64,000 nt of DNA. Source: Jeotgalicoccus halotolerans (lineage in GTDB: Bacteria > Bacillota > Bacilli > Staphylococcales > Salinicoccaceae). Under the pieces are notes generated by a model that was given only the letters and a program-made list of their open reading frames with translations, searched no databases and had not been told where the DNA came from. Position numbers and translations under genes: made by a program. Location: the NCBI RefSeq assembly GCF_003387165.1, contig NZ_QUMW01000009.1:124001-188000 (forward strand). Direction: 5' to 3'. Below, one piece after another: positions 53,534 through 63,279 of this stretch (within the stretch, counting starts at the first letter, position 1; each line of letters starts with the position of its first letter).

Positions 53534-54526
53534 ATGTATTTTAAAGAAAACATTCCTGTCTTCCTGCTGTTTATGAGTTTTAACGCGGTGATTCTGTTTA
53601 TCGGCTATGTGGATAACAGCATACCGAATGTTGCTGTGACCTACATTTTTTGCTTCAATCTGCTGATTTTTGCGGCATATATTCTGTGGGACTTGCTTAG
53701 AAAGAGACAGTTCAATAATGAGTTTCAAAAGCTCGAATCACTGGAGGATACTGCCGGGATGACGGAAGGAAATACTCCGCAGCAGCGTATAATCTACGGC
53801 AAACTCAATGAGATGAGAATGATTCACCAGCATGAGCTCGACCGTGAATCGCAGAAAACACGTGAAAATCTGGATGAGCTGACTCGCTTTATACATGACA
53901 TGAAAATGCCGGTGACGACGATGAAGCTGATGATTGATGATTTGGACGTGAAAGAGAGGGAGAAACTGGCTGTGGAATGGACCCGGCTCAACAGCATGCT
54001 GAACGAGGTGCTGTACTTAAAACGTCTGCCGAATATTAAAAATGATCTATATATAGAAGAAATTAATCTTGAGAAACTTTTAAACGTTTCCATAAAAAAA
54101 CTGAGGGATATATGTATGCGGAAGAATATCGGTTTTGATATTCATCTCCATGAAAGAGCCGTCCATACAGACAGAAAATGGATGCAGTTTGTCATCGACC
54201 AGCTTATTACGAATGCAGTCAAGTATTCGGAAGATAATGATATTGTTATAAAAGGACAAATGATAGAAGCCCGGATGATTTTAACTGTAACGGATTACGG
54301 CAGAGGAATTAAAGAAAAAGATGCAGGACGCATATTCGAAGCGGGCTTCACTTCGACGAGCAATCATGACGATGAACAGTCCACCGGCATGGGCCTCTAT
54401 TTAACGAAAGAAGTGTGCGACGTGCTGGGTATTTATATAGATATTGAGTCTGTCTACAGTGAATATACAACGGTAACTTTAACGTTCAGCGAGGCGAATG
54501 AATTCAGTAAAATCACTATGAAGTGA
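53534..54526 (+). CDS. BceS/BraS-type intramembrane-sensing histidine kinase
   Basis: 330-residue kinase with two N-terminal membrane helices joined by a very short outside loop, as in kinases that sense through their ABC partner. H-box FIHDMKMPVTT (His about 120), N-box QLITNAVKYSED, G-boxes DYGRGI and GMGLYL. ATG 53534 has the better spacing to AAAGGAG; ATG 53528 directly abuts the regulator stop and is the alternative. Confidence 0.9.
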   Translation: MYFKENIPVFLLFMSFNAVILFIGYVDNSIPNVAVTYIFCFNLLIFAAYILWDLLRKRQFNNEFQKLESLEDTAGMTEGNTPQQRIIYGKLNEMRMIHQHELDRESQKTRENLDELTRFIHDMKMPVTTMKLMIDDLDVKEREKLAVEWTRLNSMLNEVLYLKRLPNIKNDLYIEEINLEKLLNVSIKKLRDICMRKNIGFDIHLHERAVHTDRKWMQFVIDQLITNAVKYSEDNDIVIKGQMIEARMILTVTDYGRGIKEKDAGRIFEAGFTSTSNHDDEQSTGMGLYLTKEVCDVLGIYIDIESVYSEYTTVTLTFSEANEFSKITMK

Positions 54527-54555
54527 CGAAAATGTCACTTTATAGTGTTTTTTGT
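54519..54555 (+). terminator. Terminator between kinase and ABC genes
   Basis: CTATGAAGTGAC / GTCACTTTATAG hairpin with a T6 tail, overlapping the kinase stop. The ABC genes therefore have their own promoter; TATAAA near 54588 has no good -35, as expected for an activator-dependent promoter. Confidence 0.78.
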
Positions 54556-54627
54556 TCGCTGAATCAAACGATTAAGCAATAAAAACAGTATAAACTGAAG
54601 TTAACCAATGAAACAGGAGGAGTTCTT

Positions 54628-55389
54628 ATGCTGTTAAAAGCAACAGATATTAAAAAAAGTTATGGTAATAAATTCAATCGGACAGAAGTGCTGAAAGGTA
54701 TAGATATTAATTTAAATAAAGGTGAATTCGTTTCAATTATGGGAGCATCGGGTTCGGGCAAGACGACTCTCTTAAACGTCCTCAGTTCAATCGATAATGT
54801 AACAAGCGGCCATATTTATATAGACAGCGTAGATTTCACGACTTTAAAAGATAAAAAACTCGCTGACTTCAGAAAGAATGATCTTGGATTTATTTTCCAG
54901 GATTACAATCTTCTCGATACACTGTCGGTCAAAGAAAATATTATGCTGCCGCTGTCCATACGTTCTATGTCAAAAAAAGAAGCGGAAGCACAGTTTGACA
55001 GTGTAGCGGGGCAACTTGGCATCAAAGAACTTGCCGGAAAATATCCGGGACAGATATCGGGCGGCCAGGCTCAGCGTACAAGTGCTGCCCGGGCTTTTAT
55101 CCACCAGCCGAAAATCATCTTTGCGGATGAACCGACGGGTGCACTGGATTCAAAATCCGCAAGCGGCCTCTTAAAAAAATTACAGCAGTTAAATGAAACA
55201 TTAAATACCAGCATTTTAATGGTAACGCACGACCCGACAGCGGCAAGCTTTTCACACCGGGTAATTTTTTTAAAAGACGGTCAAGTGTATACGAGCCTGT
55301 CGCGCGGCGAAATGATTCAGGATGCGTATTACAGTGAAATTCTGGATACGCAGCGTGTATTAGGCGGTGTCGTTGATGAAGCTGAATAA
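54628..55389 (+). CDS. BceA/VraD-type ABC transporter ATPase
   Basis: 253 residues: Walker A GASGSGKT (about 39-46), Q loop FIFQDYN, signature ISGGQAQR, Walker [15 protein letters not shown] loop MVTHD. MacB/LolD-like class dedicated to removing peptide antibiotics such as bacitracin. Overlaps the permease by 14 nt. ATG follows AGGAGGAG. Confidence 0.92.
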   Translation: MLLKATDIKKSYGNKFNRTEVLKGIDINLNKGEFVSIMGASGSGKTTLLNVLSSIDNVTSGHIYIDSVDFTTLKDKKLADFRKNDLGFIFQDYNLLDTLSVKENIMLPLSIRSMSKKEAEAQFDSVAGQLGIKELAGKYPGQISGGQAQRTSAARAFIHQPKIIFADEPTGALDSKSASGLLKKLQQLNETLNTSILMVTHDPTAASFSHRVIFLKDGQVYTSLSRGEMIQDAYYSEILDTQRVLGGVVDEAE

Positions 55390-57325
55390 TCTGGTCATAA
55401 AAAACTTTTTACGCAATCTTAAAAATTACGCGCTGTATATATTTGCACTGGTATTCAGTGTAGCGCTGTTTTTCTCACTCTTAACGCTGACGCTCGATGA
55501 GACAGCGATGGAAGAAATTGCTGGCAGCACACCGATGACAGCCTTATTCTCAGTCGGTTCAGTAACTGTTGTTATTATAATCATTCTGTTTGTAATGTTT
55601 GCGAATATGATTTTTATCAAAAGACGCCACAAGGAACTGGCGCTGTTCCAGCTGATCGGCATGAACAGAAATAAAATATTTAGAATTTTACTGCTTGAAA
55701 ATTTCCTTATATATTTTGGCAGTCTGATCGGCGGTATTGTACTCGGTTTCTTTATTTCGAGACTGCTCCTGATGCTGCTTTTAAAAATTATGCGTGTTGA
55801 TATGATGGTGGAGATGAACTTCTCACTGACTGCTGTAGTGATTACAGCTGCAGTATTTGTATTTATTTTTATCGTGCTGATGATTCAGAACTACGTATTC
55901 TTAAAACGTTCATCACTGATTAAGATGCTGAAACTGAACAAGACTTCGGAGAGTACCGGCAAACCGCTTGGTAAAATGACGATTGTACTTGGAATCGCCG
56001 GTATTGCTATGATTGCGCTCGGCTATTATATGTCGCAGACGATGTTTGAACGGGCGATGGAAAATCCAATAATGCTGCCTGTCTATATGGTTGCGATCTT
56101 ATTCCTGACGATAGCGGGCACTTATATCACTTTTAAATACTCAGTCGCATTTATTTTAAACATGATCCGCAAAAGCAAGAACGGTCACGTCAGTGTGAAT
56201 GATGTACTGTCAGTAACAAGCGTTATGTTTAAAATGCGCTCAAATGCATTTCTGCTGACAGTGATTGCGGTTATAACGGCTATCAGTATTACCTCGATGT
56301 CATTATCATATATCACATACTATTCTACGGATAAAATGCTCGAGAGTACGACCCCTTACGATTATACAGTTGAGAATTCCGAAGATCTGGACTTCTATGA
56401 AAAACTGCTGAATGATAACGATTATGAAATTGACAGAATTGAAAAATCATTTATGCACTACAGTATAGTAAGAACAGATGAAAATACCGATCTGCCTGAA
56501 GGTGAAGAGACCGGAATGGACAGCAATGAAATAGGTATTGTTGTTGCAAGTGATGAGGAATTTGACGGATTTGACGTTGCAGAAAACGAAACGAAAGTTA
56601 CGGGAACGCTCGCGATACTCGATATGTTCATGTCATTTGAAGAAGGCGATCCTGTGACATTTACCAACGGTGCAGATTTTGAAAGAACAGTAGAAGTGAC
56701 AGATAAGACAAGTGACGGCATCTTACCATCGAACTTATCATTCGCTTTACCGGTACTCATTATCGATGACGCAGTATATCAGGAACTCGCTGATAATCAG
56801 CCTGAAGAAAACGAAGAATTTGAAATGCCGTCGGAATTGTATGCCTTTAATATCGTCGGCGGTGATAATGATGAAATCCTTGAAATGATGGATAAGGAAG
56901 AGCATCCGTCATTCAGCTCGAAACTGCTGGACTATAAAGAAATGACACAGATGTCAGGAATGATGGCATTTATAGTAGGCTTTCTCGGCTTTGCCTTCCT
57001 GCTGACATCAGGCTGCATTCTGTACTTTAAACAAATTGACGAATGCGAAGAAGAAAAAGGCAGTTATAAAGTGCTGCGCAAACTTGGATTCTCAGAGGGA
57101 GAAATATTAAAAGGACTTGCTCTTAAAATGATTATTTCATTCGGTATTCCTTTAGTTATCGGTCTTCTGCATTCACTGTTTGCAGTTAAATCCGGATGGT
57201 TTATCTTCGGGATTGAAATGTGGACACCGACCCTGATCGTAATGGGTGTCTACACGGTACTGTATTCAATATTTGCTTTAATGTCACTCGGTTATTACCG
57301 GAAAATAGTCAGAAAAAGTATATAA
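55376..57325 (+). CDS. BceB/VraE-type ABC permease (FtsX family)
   Basis: 649 residues with ten expected membrane helices and a large extracellular domain (about 325-525) between helices 7 and 8, the sensor/peptide-binding domain of BceB. Acidic stretches ([16 protein letters not shown]) occur in that domain. I chose ATG 55376 ([11 protein letters not shown]); the frame is open from a GTG at 55367. Forms the exporter and signalling complex with BceA and the kinase. Confidence 0.92.
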   Translation: MKLNNLVIKNFLRNLKNYALYIFALVFSVALFFSLLTLTLDETAMEEIAGSTPMTALFSVGSVTVVIIIILFVMFANMIFIKRRHKELALFQLIGMNRNKIFRILLLENFLIYFGSLIGGIVLGFFISRLLLMLLLKIMRVDMMVEMNFSLTAVVITAAVFVFIFIVLMIQNYVFLKRSSLIKMLKLNKTSESTGKPLGKMTIVLGIAGIAMIALGYYMSQTMFERAMENPIMLPVYMVAILFLTIAGTYITFKYSVAFILNMIRKSKNGHVSVNDVLSVTSVMFKMRSNAFLLTVIAVITAISITSMSLSYITYYSTDKMLESTTPYDYTVENSEDLDFYEKLLNDNDYEIDRIEKSFMHYSIVRTDENTDLPEGEETGMDSNEIGIVVASDEEFDGFDVAENETKVTGTLAILDMFMSFEEGDPVTFTNGADFERTVEVTDKTSDGILPSNLSFALPVLIIDDAVYQELADNQPEENEEFEMPSELYAFNIVGGDNDEILEMMDKEEHPSFSSKLLDYKEMTQMSGMMAFIVGFLGFAFLLTSGCILYFKQIDECEEEKGSYKVLRKLGFSEGEILKGLALKMIISFGIPLVIGLLHSLFAVKSGWFIFGIEMWTPTLIVMGVYTVLYSIFALMSLGYYRKIVRKSI

Positions 57326-57326
57326 A

Positions 57327-57377
57327 ACTAAAAAAACTTCCGCTGTCTTTTGGACAATGGAAGTTTTTTTAGTTTCT
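57327..57377. terminator. Bidirectional terminator, bceB / queuosine transporter
   Basis: Perfect 16-bp stem AACTAAAAAAACTTCC / GGAAGTTTTTTTAGTT with inner GTC/GAC pairing. Confidence 0.88.
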
Positions 57378-57413
57378 GACACAATGAGCGGTTCTCATCG
57401 TCACGAAAGCCGG

Positions 57414-58061
57414 CTAATAAAACTGTTCAGTGACATTTTTCAATAAAGCCCGTTCTTTATCGAGCTGTTTTCGGACAACACCGACGAGCAGATACACTAT
57501 CGGCGTATCCAGCAGCACGATAATAATTTTAGCGATGTACTGCATAAAGATCATGCTGATTAATACATTCGCCGGTACCGTGCCAATAAAAGCAATCACG
57601 ATAAAAATACTCGTATCAGCAAATTGTGTAATTACTGCTGAAAAGTTATTGCGGAGCCACAAATGTCGTCTGCCGTGACGTTCTTTTAATTTATGAAAGA
57701 TAAACACATCGAGGTTCTGACTGACGAGATAAGAGACCAGACTCGCGATAATGACCTGGAAGCTGCCCCCTAAAATCATCTCGTATTCCGTCTGCATTTC
57801 AAAGAACGGTGCAGCCGGCACTTCTATTGCTATGTAGATGAAAATTAAAACGATGAGCTGTGTAACAAAGCCTGCGCGTATAGCGCGCGCCGCCATCTTT
57901 TTACCGTATACTTCACCGATAACATCGGTAATTAAAAATGTTGCCATATAAACGATAACAGCGGCGGGTAAATCAAATCCAAAAATCGTAAATACTTTAA
58001 CTGCCAGTATGTTTGAAACAACGAGCAGTCCCGCAAACAGTGCGGTTAAATAAAATATCAA
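57414..58061 (-). CDS. Queuosine precursor transporter (YhhQ/QPTR family)
   Basis: 215-residue membrane protein with about six helices; TFLITDVIGEVYGKKMAARAI and QFADTSIFIVIAF are the family blocks. Imports preQ0, preQ1 or queuine-type precursors. TTG 58061 is the start, with GGAGGG 7 nt before it. It follows queF by 47 nt and should share the preQ1 riboswitch transcript. Confidence 0.9.
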   Translation of the reverse strand: MIFYLTALFAGLLVVSNILAVKVFTIFGFDLPAAVIVYMATFLITDVIGEVYGKKMAARAIRAGFVTQLIVLIFIYIAIEVPAAPFFEMQTEYEMILGGSFQVIIASLVSYLVSQNLDVFIFHKLKERHGRRHLWLRNNFSAVITQFADTSIFIVIAFIGTVPANVLISMIFMQYIAKIIIVLLDTPIVYLLVGVVRKQLDKERALLKNVTEQFY

Positions 58062-58108
58062 TATGTACCCTCCATTTTAAAATGGAAGAAATTCTTAGCC
58101 GGTCACTC

Positions 58109-58597
58109 TTATCTGTTGTCTATCTTTTCCGGGTACAAATCGTGATTCATCATGCGGTGGTCAGCCATCTCTTCATATTTCGTTCCCGGTCTCCCGTAAT
58201 TTACGTACGGATCAATGGAGATGCCGCCGCGGGGTGTGAACTTGCCCCAGACTTCTATGTATTTCGGGTCCATCAGTTTAATGAGGTCATCCATAATCAT
58301 ATTCATGCTGTTTTCATGGAAGCCGCCGTGGTTGCGGAAGCTGAACAGGTATAATTTCAAGGCTTTGCTTTCAACCATTTTCACATCGGGAATGTAGCTG
58401 ATGTAAATCGTTGCAAAGTCCGGCTGGCCTGTCATCGGACACAGCGTTGTAAATTCAGGACAGTTAAATTTAACAAAATAATCGCGGCCGATATGACCAT
58501 TTTCAAACGTTTCCAGAATTTCCGGATTATAATTAAATTTATATTCTACATTTTGATTTCCCAATAAACTTAAATCTTTTGAATAATCATCTGTCAT
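58109..58597 (-). CDS. queF: NADPH-dependent 7-cyano-7-deazaguanine reductase
   Basis: 162-residue unimodular QueF that reduces the nitrile of preQ0 to preQ1. [14 protein letters not shown] with catalytic Cys (about residue 54) and Asp, [20 protein letters not shown], and RGGISIDPY are diagnostic. Start ATG 58597 follows AGGAGG; the longer frame runs into the riboswitch terminator. Confidence 0.96.
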   Translation of the reverse strand: MTDDYSKDLSLLGNQNVEYKFNYNPEILETFENGHIGRDYFVKFNCPEFTTLCPMTGQPDFATIYISYIPDVKMVESKALKLYLFSFRNHGGFHENSMNMIMDDLIKLMDPKYIEVWGKFTPRGGISIDPYVNYGRPGTKYEEMADHRMMNHDLYPEKIDNR

Positions 58598-58619
58598 TAT
58601 AAAAATCCTCCTTAAATTA

Positions 58620-58690
58620 AAAAAACATGAGCCCGAAGGCACATGTTGTGTGTCTTAGTTTTTTTAAGAGGGTGCGGCTAAGAACCTCTT
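58620..58690 (-). promoter_or_regulatory. preQ1-I riboswitch with terminator, upstream of queF
   Basis: On the minus strand AGAGGTTCTTAGC (from 58690), CACCCTCT and an A-rich tail ending AAAAAACTAAG (to 58654) match the preQ1-I aptamer: P1 AGAGGTT-type stem with ACCCTCT and the A-rich strand for the pseudoknot. A terminator follows (AACATGTGCC-TTCG-GGCTCATGTT, then T7; 58647-58620). Ligand binding should stop transcription of queF and the transporter. Confidence 0.92.
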
Positions 58691-58830
58691 CGTAATTTAT
58701 TTTCCAGTACTCATTATACATAGAGCAAAGAGAAAGGTCTATACTGTGTTTTTTGTAAGTGGATACATGATTCTTCATATAGTCAGCAGTTTTTTGGTAC
58801 TATTAAAGTAACAAGAGTACGGAGGTACGG

Positions 58831-59742
58831 ATGATGGAAATCAAAAAGTTTAAAGTAGGTAATTATCATGCAGAAGTCACAGCTTTTTTAGGTGATTCAG
58901 GTGTCAAAGTCGAAGCGAAGCCGGCCGTCGTCATTTGTCCCGGCGGCAGTTATATGTATGTATCAAAACGCGAAGCTGAACCAGCAGCTTATGAATTTCT
59001 GGCTCAGGGCTATCAAGTATTTATACTGCGCTATTCAACGATAGGAACAAGGCTTGAAGCTGAAGGAAAAGAAGCGACGCGGGATGAAATGTACAAAATC
59101 GCTGCAGGGCTGGAACCTGAAGAAATTCTCGGTTCCGAGTTTCCGAATCCCTTAATTGAGCTGGCACTCACGATGACTCATATCCGCGAAAATATTCATG
59201 AATATAACGTGGATGCGGATAATATCGGTGTCCTCGGATTTTCAGCAGGCGGCCATCTGGCAGCAAGTCTCGGTGTGCACTGGAATCAGCTGTGGCTGAG
59301 TGAGCGGGTCGGAAAAGAATCCAGATGGTACCGCCCGAACTTTCAAGTATTAAGTTATCCGATACTGGATTACGATCTTAACAGAATTATTGCCGAAGAA
59401 AGAGGCATCGGAGATCCTAAATACATGTCGATGGCGAGCCGTATGGTATTCGGGCAAGCGATAGAAGCGGATACTCTCGATAAAGCAACAGTGAAGAATT
59501 ATGTATCTGAAAACACGCCGCCCACTTTTATTTGGCATACGGGTGAAGACAAACTTGTATTTATAAAAAATGCGCTGGATTTTGCGGATGCGCTCGAACG
59601 TCACAATGTGCCCTGGGAACTCCACACTTTCCATAAAGGCGATCACGGTTTAAGTACCGCGACAAAAATAACAGGAAAAGTAAATACCCACGTACAAAAG
59701 TGGGTGCCGCTAATGTTTGAATGGCTGGAAGATATTAAATAA
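58831..59742 (+). CDS. Alpha/beta hydrolase, BD-FAE-like esterase
   Basis: 303-residue esterase with oxyanion HGG-like motif CPGGSYMYVS (about 36-45), nucleophile elbow GFSAGGH (Ser about residue 134), DKLVF region Asp and KGDHGL His near the C terminus. Typical of acetyl-esterase/xylan-esterase-like enzymes; natural substrate unknown. Double ATG at 58831/58834 behind GGAGG. Confidence 0.85.
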   Translation: MMEIKKFKVGNYHAEVTAFLGDSGVKVEAKPAVVICPGGSYMYVSKREAEPAAYEFLAQGYQVFILRYSTIGTRLEAEGKEATRDEMYKIAAGLEPEEILGSEFPNPLIELALTMTHIRENIHEYNVDADNIGVLGFSAGGHLAASLGVHWNQLWLSERVGKESRWYRPNFQVLSYPILDYDLNRIIAEERGIGDPKYMSMASRMVFGQAIEADTLDKATVKNYVSENTPPTFIWHTGEDKLVFIKNALDFADALERHNVPWELHTFHKGDHGLSTATKITGKVNTHVQKWVPLMFEWLEDIK

Positions 59743-59750
59743 AAAAACAG

Positions 59751-59770
59751 CCGTATTTTAACGGCTGAAA
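59751..59770. terminator. Terminator after the esterase
   Basis: AGCCGT / ACGGCT hairpin with A and T runs; overlaps the 3' end of the small minus-strand ORF. Confidence 0.7.
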
Positions 59771-59973
59771 TTTAAATTATATTCCAAATATAATTCTGTA
59801 TGATCCGGATAGATTAATTCAATCAGTATATTGTCTTCATCAAAAGAACTATTTTTACTCATACAGTTATATATAGAAGAATCTAAAGGTGGTTTTCCCA
59901 CATCTTTATCAGTGATCAGTTTAAAAAATGTTTTGTCATTGCTGGAGTTCATACATTTCACTAATATATTCAT
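59758..59973 (-). CDS. Small hypothetical protein
   Basis: 71 residues, no membrane segment and no motif I recognise; contains KTFFKLITDKDVGKPPLDSS and ends in YLEYNLNFSR. ATG 59973 is preceded by GAGGAGTTGG, which supports translation. It is divergent from the GNAT gene and convergent with the esterase. Confidence 0.55.
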   Translation of the reverse strand: MNILVKCMNSSNDKTFFKLITDKDVGKPPLDSSIYNCMSKNSSFDEDNILIELIYPDHTELYLEYNLNFSR

Positions 59974-60053
59974 TTTACACCAACTCCTCAATATATTAAT
60001 AACCGATTTCAAGAGTTTTAAACATCATTATAATATGGAAGGAAGAGATAAAT

Positions 60054-60677
60054 ATGAACTTTGTAAAACTGACTTTAAATGATATCGAAGAGATTTTAGA
60101 ACTGCAGAATTCCGTGTATGATTTTTTAGAACAAAAGGAAGTTCTCGAAAAACTGTCGAGGGAAGAATTTGAGAAAGGTGTAAACCAGGGCTATGTTGCA
60201 GGTGTATTTCATGAGAATAAATTAATTGCAGTGCGGACAATGTATATCCCGGATATTGATGAAGAAGAGCACCTGGCTGATGATGTCGGGGTGAGGAGAG
60301 AACAATCCATTTACTCTGAAATCTCTCTCGTTGATCCTGAGCACAGGGGGCAGGGGCTGCAGACAGAAATGGGCAGGTATTTAATTGAGCAGGTGCGTGC
60401 GAGCGGAGATTTTGATTATATTTTTTCAACTGTAATGCCGACGAATCTGCCAAGTTTGAAAGATAAATTTAAACTCGGCTTTAAAATAATGAGAACAAGA
60501 TTGAAATATAACGGCAAGAGACGTCATGTTCTCTATCTGCCTTTAAATGAAAATATAGAAGTTTCAGGAGAAGTTTTGAAAATTAAATACGATAATTACG
60601 ACTGGATGATGAACGCCGGACAGGATTATATCGGAGATGCTTTGAACGGTGAATTTATTGAATATTATAAGAAATAA
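60054..60677 (+). CDS. GNAT acetyltransferase
   Basis: 207-residue acetyl-CoA-dependent N-acetyltransferase. The acetyl-CoA loop is DPEHRGQGLQTEMGRYLIE (about 94-112), then TVMPTNLPSLKDKFKLGFK. Substrate unknown; its place just before two M20D amidohydrolases suggests acylation and deacylation of amino-acid-like compounds, which is inference. ATG follows GGAAGGAAGAG. Confidence 0.8.
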   Translation: MNFVKLTLNDIEEILELQNSVYDFLEQKEVLEKLSREEFEKGVNQGYVAGVFHENKLIAVRTMYIPDIDEEEHLADDVGVRREQSIYSEISLVDPEHRGQGLQTEMGRYLIEQVRASGDFDYIFSTVMPTNLPSLKDKFKLGFKIMRTRLKYNGKRRHVLYLPLNENIEVSGEVLKIKYDNYDWMMNAGQDYIGDALNGEFIEYYKK

Positions 60678-60698
60678 TTATATAGGGAGTGAGATGCA

Positions 60699-61877
60699 GT
60701 GGACATAAATGAAAATATTATTAACGATGCAATCGAATTTAGGAGAGTACTTCATCTTCACCCGGAGTTAAGCACAGGTGAATATGAAACGTCAAAACGC
60801 ATTCAGGAAAAATTAACAGAGTTCGATATTCCCTATCAGACAGGGTTTGCTGATACAGGAGTCCTCGGGATTATAAAAGGTGAACAGGAAGGTGGAATTA
60901 TCGGTATCAGAGCGGATATCGATGCACTGCCGATTACTGAAGCTTCCGGAGAAGAATTTACTTCGCTGAATGAAGGTGTCATGCACGCCTGCGGTCATGA
61001 TGCACATACGTCAATGCTCCTTCATGCCGGGAAAGTGCTGAATGACAATAAAGATAAAATTAAAGGAACTATACTGTTGATTTTCCAGCCGGCGGAAGAG
61101 CTGTCACCGACGGGCGGCGCAAAACGCATGCTGGAAGATGGAGTGTTCGATGAATACACTCCGGATATGCTGCTTGCCCAGCACGTCTGGCCGGATCTTG
61201 CAGTCGGGAAATTCGGTGTAATGGCCGGACCGATTATGGGGAATTCAGACCGTTTTAAAATTACAATTAAAGGTTCCGGCGGGCATGCTTCTATGCCTCA
61301 CAGTACGACGGATGCACTTATTGTCGGCAATCAGGTTGTCAGCGCACTGCAGACAATTGTGAGTCGCAACACGGATCCTATGCAGCCGGCAGTTGTAACA
61401 GTCGGGCGTTTTACAGCCGGAACAAAACACAATGTTATCGCGGAAACAGCGGAACTTGAAGGAACTATCCGCACCCAGTCGGATAAAACCAAAGAGCTTG
61501 CTAAAAAACGCTTTTTTGAAATTGTTGAACAGGTTACTGCTGCTATGGGAGCAGAGGCTGACATTGAGTTTTACGACGGATATCCTGCAACGGTAAACGA
61601 CACAGAATGGGCGGCACAGCTGAAAAAATCGGTTAATAAGCTGTACGGCGAGGAAGCGACACCGGCCCTCCTGCCAAGTCTCGCTGGAGAAGATTTCAGC
61701 CGTTTCCTTTTAGAGTATCCGGGAGTGTACTACTGGCTCGGTACATCGGTTGGAGAAGGACAAAAACCGCTGCACAATCCTGCTTTCAGACTCAATGAAG
61801 ATGCTTTTAAATACGGTATTACAGCGATGGTTCATATGGCATTAGATTCTTTAAATAAGCTTTCGGGGGAACAATAA
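60699..61877 (+). CDS. M20D amidohydrolase (N-acyl-amino-acid / hippurate hydrolase type)
   Basis: 392-residue metal-dependent amidohydrolase: RADIDALPI, HACGHDAHTSMLL (metal Cys/His), FQPAEELSPTGGAKRM (catalytic Glu), QHVWPDLAVGKFG, GGHASMPH (lid) and SLAGEDFSRF. Removes acyl groups from N-acyl amino acids or related amides. GTG start with GGGAGTGAG in front. Its TAA overlaps the next ATG. Confidence 0.9.
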   Translation: MDINENIINDAIEFRRVLHLHPELSTGEYETSKRIQEKLTEFDIPYQTGFADTGVLGIIKGEQEGGIIGIRADIDALPITEASGEEFTSLNEGVMHACGHDAHTSMLLHAGKVLNDNKDKIKGTILLIFQPAEELSPTGGAKRMLEDGVFDEYTPDMLLAQHVWPDLAVGKFGVMAGPIMGNSDRFKITIKGSGGHASMPHSTTDALIVGNQVVSALQTIVSRNTDPMQPAVVTVGRFTAGTKHNVIAETAELEGTIRTQSDKTKELAKKRFFEIVEQVTAAMGAEADIEFYDGYPATVNDTEWAAQLKKSVNKLYGEEATPALLPSLAGEDFSRFLLEYPGVYYWLGTSVGEGQKPLHNPAFRLNEDAFKYGITAMVHMALDSLNKLSGEQ

Positions 61878-63160
61878 TGACAGATATTCAGCAAAAACTG
61901 ATTGCAACACGCCGTAAATTTCACCGTTTTCCGGAAGTCGGTTTTACGGAATTTATAACGACATATGAAATTTATAAAACTTTGAAACCGATGGACTACA
62001 CTCTTTATCTTGGAGACGATGTGCTCTTAAGAAGTGCCCGGGTAGGTGTGCCTGGAAAAGATGCATTTCTGCACAGCTATAAAAGGGCAGCAGAATATGG
62101 TGTTCCTGAGGAGTTTTTAGACTATGTAAAAGAAGGCACTACAGGAGTAATTGCTACGCTCGATACGGGAAAACCCGGTCCGCATTTTGCAGCGAGATTT
62201 GATATAGACGGCCTGCCGATTACAGAATCCGCGGATGAAGATCATATCCCGGAAAAGGGAGGTTTTAAATCTCTTCACGAAGGAGAAATGCATGCCTGCG
62301 GGCATGATGGTCATATTACGACAGGTTTATTTTTAGCTGAGTATATCAATGCTGAAAAAGACAATCTTAAAGGCAGGTTTACGCTGATTTTTCAGCCTGC
62401 GGAAGAAAGTGTGCGCGGGGCAAAATCAGTCGTCGAAAAAGGCTGGCTGGATGATGTTGATTATTTCTTTTCCGGTCATCTCGGCATTAGAAATCTGCCT
62501 GTCGGGACTGTCAGCGCTGGAACGACCGATTTTCTGGCAAGTTCAAAATTCGATGTAAAGTTCACAGGAAAGTCAGCACATGCAGGTGTTGAACCTGATT
62601 CAGGAAATAATTCTCTCCTTGCAGCTTCGGCCGCCGCTTTAAATTTAAATGCGATTGCACGTCACGGCAAGGGCAGAACGCGGATTAACACCGGTACACT
62701 CAGTGCAGGGAGCGGCAGAAATGTCATTGCTGACACTGCATTTATGGAAATTGAAACGCGCGGAGAAACAACTGAACTTAATCATTATATGTACAATAAA
62801 GCAAAAACAGTCATCCAGGCCGCTGCAGATATGTATGAAAATGAAGCGGAAATCATAGATATGGGTGAAGCACCGAATGCCGCATGTTCAAAAGAACTGA
62901 TTGAAACAGTTAAAGAAGCGGTCAAACACAACAGCAAGATTACTGACTTGAAAGAAACACTGCCGCTTGGAGCTTCGGAAGATGTGACGATGATGATGGA
63001 ACGGGTTCTTAAAAAAAATGGCAAAGCGACTTATATGCTCTTTCCGTTTGCTTTAAAATACGGTCATCATCATCCGAAATTTGATTTGGATGAGAGCGTT
63101 TTACACGTTGCCGTATCAACATATATAGATATTGTGAACTGGCTGATGAAAAACGGCTAA
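61877..63160 (+). CDS. M20D amidohydrolase, AbgA-like
   Basis: 427-residue second M20D enzyme: ARFDIDGLPITES, MHACGHDGHITTGLFLA, FQPAEESVRGAKSVV, GHLGIRNLPVGTVSAG and KSAHAGVEPDSGNNSL. The longer N-terminal region (YTLYLGDDVLLRSARVG) resembles AbgA-type aminobenzoyl-glutamate hydrolases. Translationally coupled to the preceding enzyme through TAATG, so the two may form a complex. Confidence 0.87.
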   Translation: MTDIQQKLIATRRKFHRFPEVGFTEFITTYEIYKTLKPMDYTLYLGDDVLLRSARVGVPGKDAFLHSYKRAAEYGVPEEFLDYVKEGTTGVIATLDTGKPGPHFAARFDIDGLPITESADEDHIPEKGGFKSLHEGEMHACGHDGHITTGLFLAEYINAEKDNLKGRFTLIFQPAEESVRGAKSVVEKGWLDDVDYFFSGHLGIRNLPVGTVSAGTTDFLASSKFDVKFTGKSAHAGVEPDSGNNSLLAASAAALNLNAIARHGKGRTRINTGTLSAGSGRNVIADTAFMEIETRGETTELNHYMYNKAKTVIQAAADMYENEAEIIDMGEAPNAACSKELIETVKEAVKHNSKITDLKETLPLGASEDVTMMMERVLKKNGKATYMLFPFALKYGHHHPKFDLDESVLHVAVSTYIDIVNWLMKNG

Positions 63161-63186
63161 ATATTTAAATAATTAACCTGAATCAG

Positions 63187-63215
63187 TTGGACAATTTAAC
63201 AAATAATGTTATCTT
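63187..63215 (+). promoter_or_regulatory. Candidate promoter of the P5C dehydrogenase gene
   Basis: TTGGAC (63187-63192), 17-bp spacer, TATCTT (63210-63215); moderate matches to the vegetative consensus. Confidence 0.4.
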
Positions 63216-63279
63216 AAAAATGCGGAAACAATTAAATAAGTTTTATATTTTTATCAAAAAACAAAGGAGAATTTATTTT

